A DNA stretch of 64,000 bases. Origin: Marinobacter profundi. Lineage in GTDB: Bacteria; Pseudomonadota; Gammaproteobacteria; Pseudomonadales; Oleiphilaceae. The DNA lies in contig NZ_KZ319371.1 of NCBI RefSeq assembly GCF_002744715.1, positions 186,001-250,000 of the forward strand, written 5' to 3'. This document shows, piece by piece, positions 24,925 through 33,425 of this stretch. How positions within the stretch are numbered: position 1 is the first letter of the stretch; the number at the start of each line of letters is the position of its first letter. A model generated the notes under the pieces. The model was not told the origin of the DNA. It did no database searches and saw only the letters and a list, made by a program, of their open reading frames with translations. The position numbers and the translations under genes were made by a program.

Positions 24925-25462
24925 CCTGGTGGATCAACGGGAATTCGCCCTGTGCCAGGCGATCAACCGGTCCACCCGCTTCCGCCCGGTACTGACCTAT
25001 TTCCAGGTAGTTTCAAGGCTCGGTGACGGCTGGCTGTGGTATGCCGTCATCCTCGCCATGCCCCTGCTGTTTCCCACCAACGGACTGGCGCTCGGCCTGC
25101 TGCTGGCCCTTACCGGACTGTGCTGCACCCTGATCTACAAGCTGCTGAAACGCTGGCTAATCCGTGAACGCCCGTTTATCTCCTTCCCGTCCATCAGCTG
25201 CGGTACGCCGCCGCTGGACCGTTACAGTTTTCCCTCCGGGCACACCCTCCACGCCGTCTGTTTTACCACCGTTCTGGCCCTTACCGCGCCGACCATGGCC
25301 TGGGCCCTGTTGCCCTTCACCCTGAGCGTGGCGGCGTCACGGGTGATTCTCGGCCTCCACTACCCCAGCGACGTCATTGCCGGCGCCATCATCGGCGGCG
25401 CCATGGGGGTGGTCATGGTGAACGGACTGGGGGACAGCCTGGTGACGGTGTTTGGCGGCTGA
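24890..25462 (+). CDS. PAP2-family phosphatase
   Basis: The 190-residue membrane phosphatase has the three PAP2 motifs: KRWLIRERP (about 86-94), PSGH (about 114-117) and SRVILGLHYPSD (about 147-158), with hydrophobic helices between them. Such enzymes remove phosphate from phosphatidate or undecaprenyl pyrophosphate. It is translated from a frame overlapping the GT4 gene by 35 bases. Together they could make diacylglycerol and glycosylate it. Confidence 0.85.
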   Translation: MSSTSKASRFFNLVDQREFALCQAINRSTRFRPVLTYFQVVSRLGDGWLWYAVILAMPLLFPTNGLALGLLLALTGLCCTLIYKLLKRWLIRERPFISFPSISCGTPPLDRYSFPSGHTLHAVCFTTVLALTAPTMAWALLPFTLSVAASRVILGLHYPSDVIAGAIIGGAMGVVMVNGLGDSLVTVFGG

Positions 25463-25489
25463 AGGTCAGGACAGCGGATGATGCCGGCG

Positions 25490-26560
25490 TCAGTCGAATA
25501 ACCGCAGCTGCATGACCGGCGCGTCGTCATTACGGAACCGCACCCCGAGGCCCAGCAGCCGGACCGGCCGCTGGCTGTCGGTCACCAGCTCATCGAGCAG
25601 CGGGCGGTAATCATCGACGGCCGGTTCGCGGACCTGGTCGCGGATCCGCTCCAGGGTATGGGTGGAAAAGTCACTGTACCGCACCTTGACGAACAACTTG
25701 TGCAACGGCTTGTGACCGGCCTTGCGGCTCAGCCGCCGGTTGAGGTCATCCACCAGCCCGCCAAGTACCGCCTCGCACGCTTGTTTGTCCGGCAGGTCAC
25801 GGGAAAACGTCCGCTCGACACTGACCGACTTGGCTATCCGGGTAACCACCACCGGCCGTTCGTCCCGGCCATGGGCCATTTCGAATAACCTGAAGCCTTG
25901 CTTGCCGAAGCGCTCGCTGAGCACCTCCACCCCAACCCTTTGCAAATCGCTGCAGGTACTGACGCCCATGTCGTGGAGTCTGGCGGCTGTCACCTGGCCC
26001 ACCCCGAACAGTTTTTCCACCGGCAGGGTTGCCACGAAAGCGGCCACATCCTGCGGACGGATCACAAACAGGCCGTCAGGCTTGTTCCAGTCGCTGGCAA
26101 CCTTGGCGAGGAACTTGTTGGGGGCCACGCCGGCAGACACGGTAATACCTACCTCGTCACGCACCCGCCGGCGCAGGTACTCCGCCATCAGGGTGGCGCT
26201 GCCGTGATGGCTGTCCACCTCGCTGACATCCAGGAATGCCTCGTCCAGCGACAACGGTTCGACCAGATCCGTGAGCTCCCGGAAAATATCCATCACCTGT
26301 TTTGACACGGCACGATAACGCGCCATGTCCGGCGGCACGGTCACCAGTCCGGGGCACAGGCGGCGCGCCTCACCGCCGGGCATGGCCGAGCGCACCCCGA
26401 ATTCACGGGCGCGGTAGTTGCAGGTGGTGACGACGCCGCGGCCACCCTCACCGCCTACCGCCAGCGGCACATGGCGCAACGACGGATCGTCACGCATCTC
26501 CACCGCCGCATAAAAGCAGTCACAGTCGAGGTGTATAATCTTGCGCTGACTCAGGGACAT
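25490..26560 (-). CDS. dinB: DNA polymerase IV
   Basis: DinB is the Y-family translesion polymerase. The 356-residue product opens [20 protein letters not shown] with the metal-binding Asp, and has the catalytic [10 protein letters not shown], the helix-hairpin-helix [20 protein letters not shown] and little-finger segments. The C-terminus MQLRLFD is a plausible beta-clamp-binding motif. The ATG at 26560 fits the family start, although a much longer open frame exists. A LexA box lies 19 bases upstream. Confidence 0.95.
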   Translation of the reverse strand: MSLSQRKIIHLDCDCFYAAVEMRDDPSLRHVPLAVGGEGGRGVVTTCNYRAREFGVRSAMPGGEARRLCPGLVTVPPDMARYRAVSKQVMDIFRELTDLVEPLSLDEAFLDVSEVDSHHGSATLMAEYLRRRVRDEVGITVSAGVAPNKFLAKVASDWNKPDGLFVIRPQDVAAFVATLPVEKLFGVGQVTAARLHDMGVSTCSDLQRVGVEVLSERFGKQGFRLFEMAHGRDERPVVVTRIAKSVSVERTFSRDLPDKQACEAVLGGLVDDLNRRLSRKAGHKPLHKLFVKVRYSDFSTHTLERIRDQVREPAVDDYRPLLDELVTDSQRPVRLLGLGVRFRNDDAPVMQLRLFD

Positions 26561-26578
26561 GGCGACCGGGTAACCAAT

Positions 26579-26594
26579 CTGTACATATATACAG
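26579..26594. promoter_or_regulatory. LexA (SOS) box upstream of dinB
   Basis: CTGTACATATATACAG fits the CTG(T)-N8-ACAG SOS consensus perfectly. It overlaps the predicted dinB transcription start, the best place for repression. Confidence 0.9.
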
Positions 26595-26600
26595 CCTTGT

Positions 26601-26629
26601 ATCTTACGGTAACATGCCGAGAATGTCAG
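26601..26629 (-). promoter_or_regulatory. σ70 promoter of dinB
   Basis: On the minus strand CTGACA (26629-26624) and TAAGAT (26606-26601) have a 17-base spacer. Transcription should begin around 26594, inside the LexA box. Confidence 0.65.
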
Positions 26630-26657
26630 GAACCCTTCACTACGATGCGAGTATCTA

Positions 26658-26969
26658 ATGACAACACCAATCCCGGAACAGACCCAGACTGAAATCGAAG
26701 CCGCTGCCTTCCGCCGCCTGGTCAGCCACCTGCAGGAACGTACCGACGTACAGAACATTGACCTGATGAATCTGTCCGGCTTCTGCCGCAACTGCCTGTC
26801 GAAGTGGTTCCGCGCCGAGGCAGCGGAGCGGGGCTTCGAGATTTCGGACCCCGAAGCCCGGGAACGCATTTACGGTATGCCCTACGAAGACTGGAAAGCC
26901 CGTTACCAGCAGGGCCCGAAACAGGAACACAAAGACCACCATCAGGACAGCAACGGACCGGACGCATGA
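26658..26969 (+). CDS. DUF1244 family protein
   Basis: The 103-residue soluble protein has the family-like core [36 protein letters not shown] and [12 protein letters not shown]. The conserved FCRNCLSKW with two Cys suggests a metal or redox role, but no function is known. The last bases ATGA overlap the next gene's start. It diverges from dinB, so the LexA box could affect it too. Confidence 0.82.
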   Translation: MTTPIPEQTQTEIEAAAFRRLVSHLQERTDVQNIDLMNLSGFCRNCLSKWFRAEAAERGFEISDPEARERIYGMPYEDWKARYQQGPKQEHKDHHQDSNGPDA

Positions 26970-27352
26970 ACATCAACGATGCCCTGCGTATTCACCTGGC
27001 CGCACTGGACGCCGGCCGCTCCGACTTTGCCGACACCCTGGCCCTGATCGAGCGCCACTTCGATTACCAGCCCACCGGCTTCCACAATGGCCCGCTGTTC
27101 AACGGCCCCGGGGAAAACGCCGGCTCCTGCCGGGTGTTCGCCCTCGGCCAGTACGGCAACCTGAGTGAAGCCGATACCCTCCGGCTGTTTGCCCAGCACT
27201 ACCAGGAGGTAATGGATGAGCCCGCCGGCAGCAGCCACGGCAACATCCGCCAGTTCATCAGCACCGGCTGGTCCGGCATCCGCTTCGAGGGCCAACCGCT
27301 GCGCCTGAGGGCGGCCCCGTTAACCGAAGATGCCAGTGAAGGGAGTCGCTGA
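26966..27352 (+). CDS. HopJ-type III effector family protein
   Basis: The 128-residue protein matches the HopJ family: FDYQPTGFHNGPLFNGPGENAGSCRVFALGQ and HYQEVMDEPAGSSHGNIRQFI. Despite the name it is common in non-pathogens and no type III secretion genes are present here, so a housekeeping role is likely. The start overlaps the upstream stop (ATGA), and its stop overlaps the minC start by one base. Confidence 0.82.
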   Translation: MNINDALRIHLAALDAGRSDFADTLALIERHFDYQPTGFHNGPLFNGPGENAGSCRVFALGQYGNLSEADTLRLFAQHYQEVMDEPAGSSHGNIRQFISTGWSGIRFEGQPLRLRAAPLTEDASEGSR

Positions 27353-28119
27353 TGAGTGAAACCGCGCCAGACCTGAAGCAGTGCTTCCAGCTCAAAAGCG
27401 CCAATGTGTCGATGACGGCCCTGGAGCTTTACTTCTATGATGAGACCGACTTCGAGAGCACCCTGCGGGACAAGATCAGCCAGGCCCCTGGCTTCTTCCG
27501 GGACATTCCGCTGATCATCAGCCTGGAGAAGTACGAAGGCCTCACCAGCGAACTGGATTTTTTCAAGATCATCGGCAGCTGTCGCCGTCACAACATCCAT
27601 GTGATCGGCGTGCGCGGTGGCGATGACGACCAGCGCCGGCTCGCCCGCGGTGCGTCGCTGGCCCTGTTCCCGGCCGGTAGCCAACGCAACGGGCCGGCTC
27701 CGCAAGCCGACGGTCCCGGGCAGCCTGCCACCAGCACAGCGGAGCCGGAACCGGTTACCGTCGCTGAGACGGTGAGCGCGGCGACCCCGGCGCGGATCAT
27801 CAGCCAGCCGGTCCGCTCGGGCCAGCAGGTCTATGCACCGGAGGGTGACCTGATCATTCTGGCCCCGGTGCAGGCTGGAGCCGAGGTACTGGCAGCAGGT
27901 AACATCCACGTCTACGGACCCTTGCGAGGTCGTGCCCTGGCCGGTATCCATGGCGCCGAATCGGCGCGGGTATTCTGTCAGTCACTGGAGGCAGAGCTTG
28001 TGTCCATTGCGGGACACTATAAAATCTCGGAAGATCTCCAGGACAACGGCTGGAAGTCCGCGGTCCAGATCCAGCTCAGGGACGACATGCTGGTGGTTAC
28101 GCCACTGGACAGGGCCTGA
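27352..28119 (+). CDS. minC: Septum site-determining protein MinC
   Basis: MinC blocks FtsZ polymerisation away from mid-cell. The 255-residue product has the N-terminal MinC_N domain (FQLKSANVSMTALELYFYD, then DIPLIISLEKYEG), a Pro/Glu-rich linker (about 108-145) and the C-terminal beta-helix (VRSGQQVYAPEGDLIILAPVQAGAEVLAAGNIHVYGPLRGRALAG). It leads minCD-minE and overlaps hopJ by one base, so it may be co-transcribed with DUF1244-hopJ. Confidence 0.95.
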   Translation: MSETAPDLKQCFQLKSANVSMTALELYFYDETDFESTLRDKISQAPGFFRDIPLIISLEKYEGLTSELDFFKIIGSCRRHNIHVIGVRGGDDDQRRLARGASLALFPAGSQRNGPAPQADGPGQPATSTAEPEPVTVAETVSAATPARIISQPVRSGQQVYAPEGDLIILAPVQAGAEVLAAGNIHVYGPLRGRALAGIHGAESARVFCQSLEAELVSIAGHYKISEDLQDNGWKSAVQIQLRDDMLVVTPLDRA

Positions 28120-28229
28120 CCGGTTAGCACTGTACTGAACATGAATGAAACATAAACACCGGAACGTTCGTAGCAGGGCCGCTGCACAAGAGCCTGACGA
28201 AACATCCACAGCAAAACAGGATTGCAACC

Positions 28230-29042
28230 TTGGCTAGAATCATTGTCGTTACCTCAGGAAAGGGTGGCGTAGGCAAAACCACTACCAGCGCCTCCATCAG
28301 CACCGGTCTCGCCAAGCGGGGCCACAAGACCGTCGTCATCGATTTTGACGTAGGCCTGCGCAACCTCGATCTCATCATGAACTGCGAGCGCCGGGTGGTG
28401 TACGACTTCGTCAATGTCATCCAGGGCGAGGCCTCCCTCAACCAGGCACTGATCCGGGACAAGCGGGTCGATACCCTGTACATCCTGCCGGCCTCCCAGA
28501 CCCGGGAAAAAGAAGCCCTGACCCGGGAAGGTGTCGAGAAGGTCATCAACGAACTCTCCGAAACCTTCGACTACATCGTCTGCGACTCCCCGGCCGGCAT
28601 CGAACATGGCGCCCTGATGGCGCTCTACTATGCCGACGAAGCCATCGTAGTGACCAACCCGGAAGTGTCCTCGGTGCGGGATTCCGACCGTATCCTGGGC
28701 ATCCTGCAGAGCAAGTCCCGCCGCGCCGAGATGGGCCTTGATCCGGTTCGTGAACACCTGCTGCTGACCCGCTACAACCCCGCGCGGGTGGAAAAAGGCG
28801 AAATGCTGTCGGTCGCGGACGTCGAGGAGATTCTTGCCATCCCGCTACTGGGCGTGATTCCCGAGTCCCAGGTGGTGCTGAACGCCTCCAACCAGGGCGT
28901 ACCGGTCATCCTTGAGGCCGAGAGCGATGCCGGCCAGGCTTACGACGACGCCGTCGCCCGCCTGCTCGGCGAGGAGCGAGAGCACCGCTTCATGACAGCT
29001 CAGAAAAAGGGCTTCTTCTCACGGATGTTCAAGGGAGGCTAA
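28230..29042 (+). CDS. minD: Septum site-determining ATPase MinD
   Basis: MinD is the membrane-cycling ATPase that recruits MinC and oscillates with MinE. The 270-residue product has the deviant Walker A SGKGGVGKTT (9-18), switch I/II regions (DFDVGLRNLD, CDSPAGIE) and an amphipathic membrane-targeting tail KKGFFSRMFKGG. The start codon is TTG, with AGG 10 bases upstream, which may keep expression low. A 110-base gap separates it from minC. Confidence 0.97.
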   Translation: MARIIVVTSGKGGVGKTTTSASISTGLAKRGHKTVVIDFDVGLRNLDLIMNCERRVVYDFVNVIQGEASLNQALIRDKRVDTLYILPASQTREKEALTREGVEKVINELSETFDYIVCDSPAGIEHGALMALYYADEAIVVTNPEVSSVRDSDRILGILQSKSRRAEMGLDPVREHLLLTRYNPARVEKGEMLSVADVEEILAIPLLGVIPESQVVLNASNQGVPVILEAESDAGQAYDDAVARLLGEEREHRFMTAQKKGFFSRMFKGG

Positions 29043-29045
29043 CGG

Positions 29046-29297
29046 ATGAGTTTCCTCGATTACTTCAGAAGCAAGAAAACCGGCACTGCCAGCGTTGCCA
29101 AAGAACGCCTGCAGATTATTGTGGCCCATGAACGGGGCCAGCGGGAGCAACCGGACTACCTGCCCCAGCTGCAGCAGGAGCTGCTCGCGGTCATTCGCAA
29201 GTACGTGCAGATCGACGATGACATGGTGCAGGTCGAAGTAGACCGCAACGAACGCTGCTCGGTTCTCGAACTCAACGTCACCCTGCCGGAACACTAG
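29046..29297 (+). CDS. minE: Cell division topological specificity factor MinE
   Basis: MinE stimulates MinD ATPase and sets the division plane. The 83-residue product has an N-terminal amphipathic membrane-targeting segment ([11 protein letters not shown]), the anti-MinCD helix ([15 protein letters not shown]) and the C-terminal dimerisation fold. It begins three bases after minD. Confidence 0.96.
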   Translation: MSFLDYFRSKKTGTASVAKERLQIIVAHERGQREQPDYLPQLQQELLAVIRKYVQIDDDMVQVEVDRNERCSVLELNVTLPEH

Positions 29298-29311
29298 GCA
29301 CCCCGGGTCGT

Positions 29312-29333
29312 CCTGCCGCTGCACGGCGGCAGG
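29312..29333. terminator. Hairpin between minE and the convergent DUF2804 gene
   Basis: CCTGCCG and CGGCAGG pair around an 8-base loop, with no T-tract. It may act for either strand. Confidence 0.35.
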
Positions 29334-29348
29334 CTACCCAAAGGGCCA

Positions 29349-30389
29349 TTACCAGCGCGCGTAATGGTCCTCCATCAGCCCCCTCAGCCCCGTTACGGCT
29401 AGTTCCCGGCCCTGATCGTCCACCACAACACCCTCAAAGGTGCCGGCAAACTGGCGGAAGTTAGAGGCCAGCACCAGCGCATTCAACCGCTCCCTGCGTA
29501 CGCCGGCCGGCACAAAATGCAGGTCCACCCGACCGTCACTGGTGGTTACCCGCCAGGGTGTTTCCGGCCGGTAGCGGTCAAAGCGGAAGTCTGCCAGGCC
29601 CAGCCGGATGCAGCGGCCGTCGAGCCATAACGCGTTCTCGGTGACGCCGGTTTCGTTGACGCCCGCCGCCAGGTTCAGCCCCAGGGACCGGCCATCGCCA
29701 AGCCGCCCCGCCAGACAGGCCCAGTTCCACGCGGTTTCACGCCGCATAAAACCGCAACTCCAGTCGATAGAGCCCCGGCACTGCTCATCACAGCGCCACA
29801 CCCGGTCGCCCCAACGCACTTCGCCATCCACCGGCAGGCCAGCGGACTTGCGGGTGAACGCCCAGCCGTTATAGCCGGCGCGGCTGACCAGGCGGAGGGG
29901 GTCCTCGTCCTGTTGCAGGTCGAGCAGGATACGGATATCCCCGGGCGCGGTGATCGTCAGCTGACGGGAATGGCCATCGGCCAGGATCCGCATGTCCACA
30001 CCGCCCTTGCGATAGTGGGCCGCGCCATCCTCGGGCCGCGGTTCAATATGGGTACCCCGCGCCAGTGGCTGCAGGCTACTGTGTTCCAGCAGGGCTCCGG
30101 AGGTGAAGTCGTAGAGATAGAAAAAACCATTGGCGATCAGCTTGAGATCCGCCACGGCCGCCCCGAACACCCAGTCCCGGGCCATGACCCCGATGAACTG
30201 GAACTGGTTGAAGCGCCAGCGCCGTGCCAGCCGCGAGCGACGCCGGTCCATCACATTTCTCAGGTCGTAGTCGAGATAATTGACCTCCGCAACGGCCTGC
30301 GGTAACACCCCGGGTGTCACCTGGCCACGCTCATCAATCAGTTTGCCGTCGTATCCATTCATCGCAATCCACTCATCAAATCGGGCCAT
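29349..30389 (-). CDS. DUF2804 family protein
   Basis: The 346-residue soluble protein matches DUF2804: repeated beta-strand segments such as RFNQFQFIGVMARDWVFGAAV, IDWSCGFMRRETAWNWACLAG and TPWRVTTSDGRVDLHF. The family's function is unknown. No signal peptide or membrane helix is visible. It is a single leftward gene between rightward neighbours. Confidence 0.82.
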   Translation of the reverse strand: MARFDEWIAMNGYDGKLIDERGQVTPGVLPQAVAEVNYLDYDLRNVMDRRRSRLARRWRFNQFQFIGVMARDWVFGAAVADLKLIANGFFYLYDFTSGALLEHSSLQPLARGTHIEPRPEDGAAHYRKGGVDMRILADGHSRQLTITAPGDIRILLDLQQDEDPLRLVSRAGYNGWAFTRKSAGLPVDGEVRWGDRVWRCDEQCRGSIDWSCGFMRRETAWNWACLAGRLGDGRSLGLNLAAGVNETGVTENALWLDGRCIRLGLADFRFDRYRPETPWRVTTSDGRVDLHFVPAGVRRERLNALVLASNFRQFAGTFEGVVVDDQGRELAVTGLRGLMEDHYARW

Positions 30390-30469
30390 TTTCCGGGATC
30401 AGGCAACCCGCCGGGTTACCCAGTTCACAAACCTCCGGTTACACCCCGCAGGCCCCGGGGGCGCCATGC

Positions 30470-30475
30470 TAGACT
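30470..30475 (+). promoter_or_regulatory. Extended -10 promoter for the START-domain gene
   Basis: TGC-TAGACT gives an extended -10 element 30 bases upstream of the start codon. No good -35 is present, as expected of this class. Confidence 0.4.
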
Positions 30476-30505
30476 CCGCCAAAATCCATCAGGGAAGTCT
30501 ACTCC

Positions 30506-31228
30506 ATGGCCAATCAACGCGCCCATACCGTAACGGGCCGGCTGACCGCGCTGGTCTGTATCACGGTTCTGCTGGCCACCAGCGCCCGGCTCTCGGCCGC
30601 GCTGCCGGCCGAAACCGACCCTGCCTGGACGCTGCGCAAGGAAGCCGGCGCCATCCGGGTCTACACCATCAACCAGCCTGACTCTGACTTCAAGGCCTTC
30701 AAGGCAGAGGCGGTGATGGACGTCCCCCTCGAAAACCTGATGGCCGTGATGGTCAACCCGCAGTCCTGTGTCGAATGGGTCCACAACTGCAGCGAGTCCT
30801 ATGCCTTTGGTGACGGCCACTTCCACGACCGCTTCGCGTATTCCGTCAACGACATGCCATGGCCGGTTGCAGACCGGGACTATGTCCTGCATATCCGCAC
30901 CCGCGGCGACCGTACCAGCGGTGAGATCATCATGGATCTCAACGCCACCCCCAATCGCCGCGACCCGGTTGAGGGCCATGTCCGGGTCGACCGTTCCGAT
31001 ACCCTGTACCGATTCGTTGCCCAGGGTGATCAGACCCGCATGGTCTGGATCCAGCACACCGATCCTAACGGAGCTATCCCGGGCTGGCTGGTAAATACCC
31101 TGCTGGTGGATATCCCGGTACGATCCATGGAACAGCTCGAACGCGTCGCCCGTACCGAACGCTACCAGGACCATCGGCTGATCTGGAACCAGGACGGCGA
31201 ACTGGTTGGCGTGGAAGGAAATCCCTGA
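30506..31228 (+). CDS. Exported START-domain protein
   Basis: The 240-residue protein has a signal-peptide-like N-terminus (about 12-32) followed by a START/lipid-binding-type domain: WTLRKEAGAIRVYTI, FKAEAVMDVPLENLMAVMVNP, VNDMPWPVADRDYVLHIRT and IPGWLVNTLLVDIPVRSMEQLERV. It probably binds a hydrophobic ligand in the periplasm or at the membrane. The ligand is unknown. Confidence 0.82.
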   Translation: MANQRAHTVTGRLTALVCITVLLATSARLSAALPAETDPAWTLRKEAGAIRVYTINQPDSDFKAFKAEAVMDVPLENLMAVMVNPQSCVEWVHNCSESYAFGDGHFHDRFAYSVNDMPWPVADRDYVLHIRTRGDRTSGEIIMDLNATPNRRDPVEGHVRVDRSDTLYRFVAQGDQTRMVWIQHTDPNGAIPGWLVNTLLVDIPVRSMEQLERVARTERYQDHRLIWNQDGELVGVEGNP

Positions 31229-31302
31229 TCGGAGGTGACGGCGCCGGTCTGAAACGCTAAGCTTCCCGATAGCAGGACCCACAACTGGCAGGACTCCGTT
31301 TA

Positions 31303-31794
31303 ATGACCGTTCTCGCTTACGAGATCATGACTCCCAGCATCAAGGCCGTTCCCCAATCCTGGACCATGGACCGGCTGGCCCGCTTCCTCACCGACAACGA
31401 AATCACCGGCAGTCCGGTCACCGACGAAACCGGTGAGATTGTGGGCATTGCCACCCTCAAGGACATCACCGAGTTTCGCTGGAACGCCTCCCGCAGTGAG
31501 GGCGGCAAGCAGCTGACTGCTGAAGAACAGGAAGAGGCCCGTCGCCTGCGCATGGTGATTTTCGAGGAAATGGCAAAAGTGCCGGTGGAAGTCAGGGACA
31601 TCATGACCCCGATCGTACTTTCGGTTGACGAACGGACGCCGGTACGCGAAATTGCCGACATTATGATGCGTGAGCACCTGCACCGGATCTTTGTCACAAA
31701 AGATCAGAAAATAACTGGCATCATAACAACTTACGATATGCTAAAACTCATTTCAGACAAGGCACTGACCACCCGCTGCGCCGGGGAAGACTGA
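31303..31794 (+). CDS. CBS-domain pair protein
   Basis: The 163-residue cytoplasmic protein consists of two CBS motifs: IMTPSIKAVPQSWTMDRLARF..GSPVTDETGEIVGIATLKDI and IMTPIVLSVDERTPVREIADIMM..RIFVTKDQKITGIITTYD. A charged helix (about 65-95) joins them. CBS pairs bind adenine nucleotides. No effector domain is fused, so it may act on a partner. It lies 74 bases after the START gene. Confidence 0.85.
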   Translation: MTVLAYEIMTPSIKAVPQSWTMDRLARFLTDNEITGSPVTDETGEIVGIATLKDITEFRWNASRSEGGKQLTAEEQEEARRLRMVIFEEMAKVPVEVRDIMTPIVLSVDERTPVREIADIMMREHLHRIFVTKDQKITGIITTYDMLKLISDKALTTRCAGED

Positions 31795-31840
31795 CCCGCC
31801 AGCAACCCACAGCCGCCTGCCCAGAGAGGTATCGAGCCTT

Positions 31841-33223
31841 ATGCCAAGAGCACCGCAAGCTCGCAAAAAAATGTATGTTCTCGACACCAACGTGCTGATC
31901 CACGACCCCAACGCCCTCCTCAACTTTGAAGAACACGACGTCATCATCCCGATGACGGTCCTCGAAGAACTCGACAGTCTCAAATCCGGCAAGCAGGCGG
32001 TGGCGGCCGACTGCCGGCAGGCGATCCGCCACATCGACAAACTGCTGGGCGATGCCACCCCGAAAGAGATCGAAAAGGGCGTGCCGATCGTGCGGGGCAA
32101 GGCTGACCCTCTGGGCACCCTGTCCATCCTGATGAGTACCGAGGGCCTGGCCGACCACGCCCTGCCCAATAACCTGAACGACAACAAGATCATCAACAGC
32201 CTGGCCGCGCTGCAAAGCCGTCACAAGAGCCGGGAAATCATCCTGGTGAGCAAGGACATCAACATGCGGCTGAAGGCCCGTGGATTCGGGGTCGAAGCCC
32301 AGGATTACCACAACGACCAGCTGCTGGATGACATCGACCTGCTGCCCCAGGGCTACCGTGAGTTCCCCAACTCGTTCTGGGAAACCATCGCCAAGGTGGA
32401 AACGTTGCAGCGGGAAGGCATCACCGAACACATTCTCAAGCGCGAGGGCGAGCTGGCCAAGCTCAACATCAACGAGTTTGTCATTGACCAGCAGGGCTTC
32501 ATCGGCAAGGTGACCGACCTGAGCGACACCCAGGTGGTGATCCGCGACCTGCACCAGCACGACTTGATGAATGAAGAGGTCTGGGGCCTGGTACCGCGGG
32601 ATATCTACCAGGCCATGGCCCTGAACCTGCTGCTGGACCCCGACATCCACCTGGTCAACCTCACCGGCTCCGCCGGCTCCGGCAAGACCATCCTGGCACT
32701 GGCGGCCTGCATCGAAATGACGGTGGCCAGCAAGATGTACAAGCGCATCATTGCCACCCGCAGCACCCAGGGCCTGGATGAAGACATCGGCTTCCTGCCG
32801 GGCACCGAGGCGGAAAAAATGGAGCCCTGGCTTGGCGCCATCGTGGACAATCTGGAGGCACTTCACGAGGACGACGAGAACATGACCGCCAGCGTCGACT
32901 ACATCCTCAGCAAGGTGCCCCTGCACTTCAAGTCGATGAACTACATCCGCGGCCGCAGCTTCCAGCACAGCCTGATCATCATTGACGAGTCCCAGAATCT
33001 GACGCCACACCAGATCAAGACCATCATCACCCGGGCAGGCAACGGCTCGAAGGTGATCTGCCTGGGCAACCTGGCGCAGATCGATACGCCCTACCTCAGT
33101 GCCCTGAGCTCCGGGCTGACCTACATGACGGAGCGCTTCAAGGGCTTCCGTCATGGTGGCCATATCCATCTGCAGGGCGTGCCCCGCTCGGCGCTGGCCG
33201 AGTATGCCGAGGCCAACCTCTGA
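31841..33223 (+). CDS. PhoH family protein with N-terminal PIN domain
   Basis: The 460-residue PIN-PhoH protein has the PIN nuclease acidic residues in YVLDTNVLIHDP (12-23) and MTVLEELDSLKSG, then the PhoH ATPase/helicase domain with Walker A GSAGSGKT (about 275), Walker B IIDESQN and ATRSTQGLDEDIGFLPG. PhoH2-type proteins unwind and cleave RNA. It may be co-transcribed with the CBS gene (46-base gap). Confidence 0.9.
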   Translation: MPRAPQARKKMYVLDTNVLIHDPNALLNFEEHDVIIPMTVLEELDSLKSGKQAVAADCRQAIRHIDKLLGDATPKEIEKGVPIVRGKADPLGTLSILMSTEGLADHALPNNLNDNKIINSLAALQSRHKSREIILVSKDINMRLKARGFGVEAQDYHNDQLLDDIDLLPQGYREFPNSFWETIAKVETLQREGITEHILKREGELAKLNINEFVIDQQGFIGKVTDLSDTQVVIRDLHQHDLMNEEVWGLVPRDIYQAMALNLLLDPDIHLVNLTGSAGSGKTILALAACIEMTVASKMYKRIIATRSTQGLDEDIGFLPGTEAEKMEPWLGAIVDNLEALHEDDENMTASVDYILSKVPLHFKSMNYIRGRSFQHSLIIIDESQNLTPHQIKTIITRAGNGSKVICLGNLAQIDTPYLSALSSGLTYMTERFKGFRHGGHIHLQGVPRSALAEYAEANL

Positions 33224-33235
33224 CACGGTACTGAC

Positions 33236-33263
33236 GGGGCCCGGACATCCGGTGTCCGGCCCC
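33236..33263 (+). terminator. GC-rich hairpin after the PhoH gene
   Basis: GGGG(C)CCGGACA pairs with TGTCCGGCCCC, with one bulge, around a 5-base loop. There is no T-tract, so terminator function is uncertain. The rest of 33264-33425 shows nothing recognisable. Confidence 0.4.
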
Positions 33264-33425
33264 GCCAGCATCGCCAATAACACGCCACCAACGCCGCCCC
33301 GACCTGTTGGCCAAACCGACAGCCCGCCCGGGCTATCTGGCCATCCACGAAACCGCGCCGCCGCCTTACTGTGAAGCCAGTCACACTCCGTAACTGTCGA
33401 AACAAATAATTACAAAGGCGAGACC

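Noticed and set aside
27352..28119. HopJ and its neighbours as evidence of a type III secretion locus
   Set aside because: No secretion apparatus genes, chaperones or hrp boxes are in the window; the HopJ family is widespread in non-pathogens.
31748..33283. A 511-codon leftward open frame opposite the PhoH gene
   Set aside because: It mirrors a clear PIN-PhoH gene; the translation has no recognisable domain.
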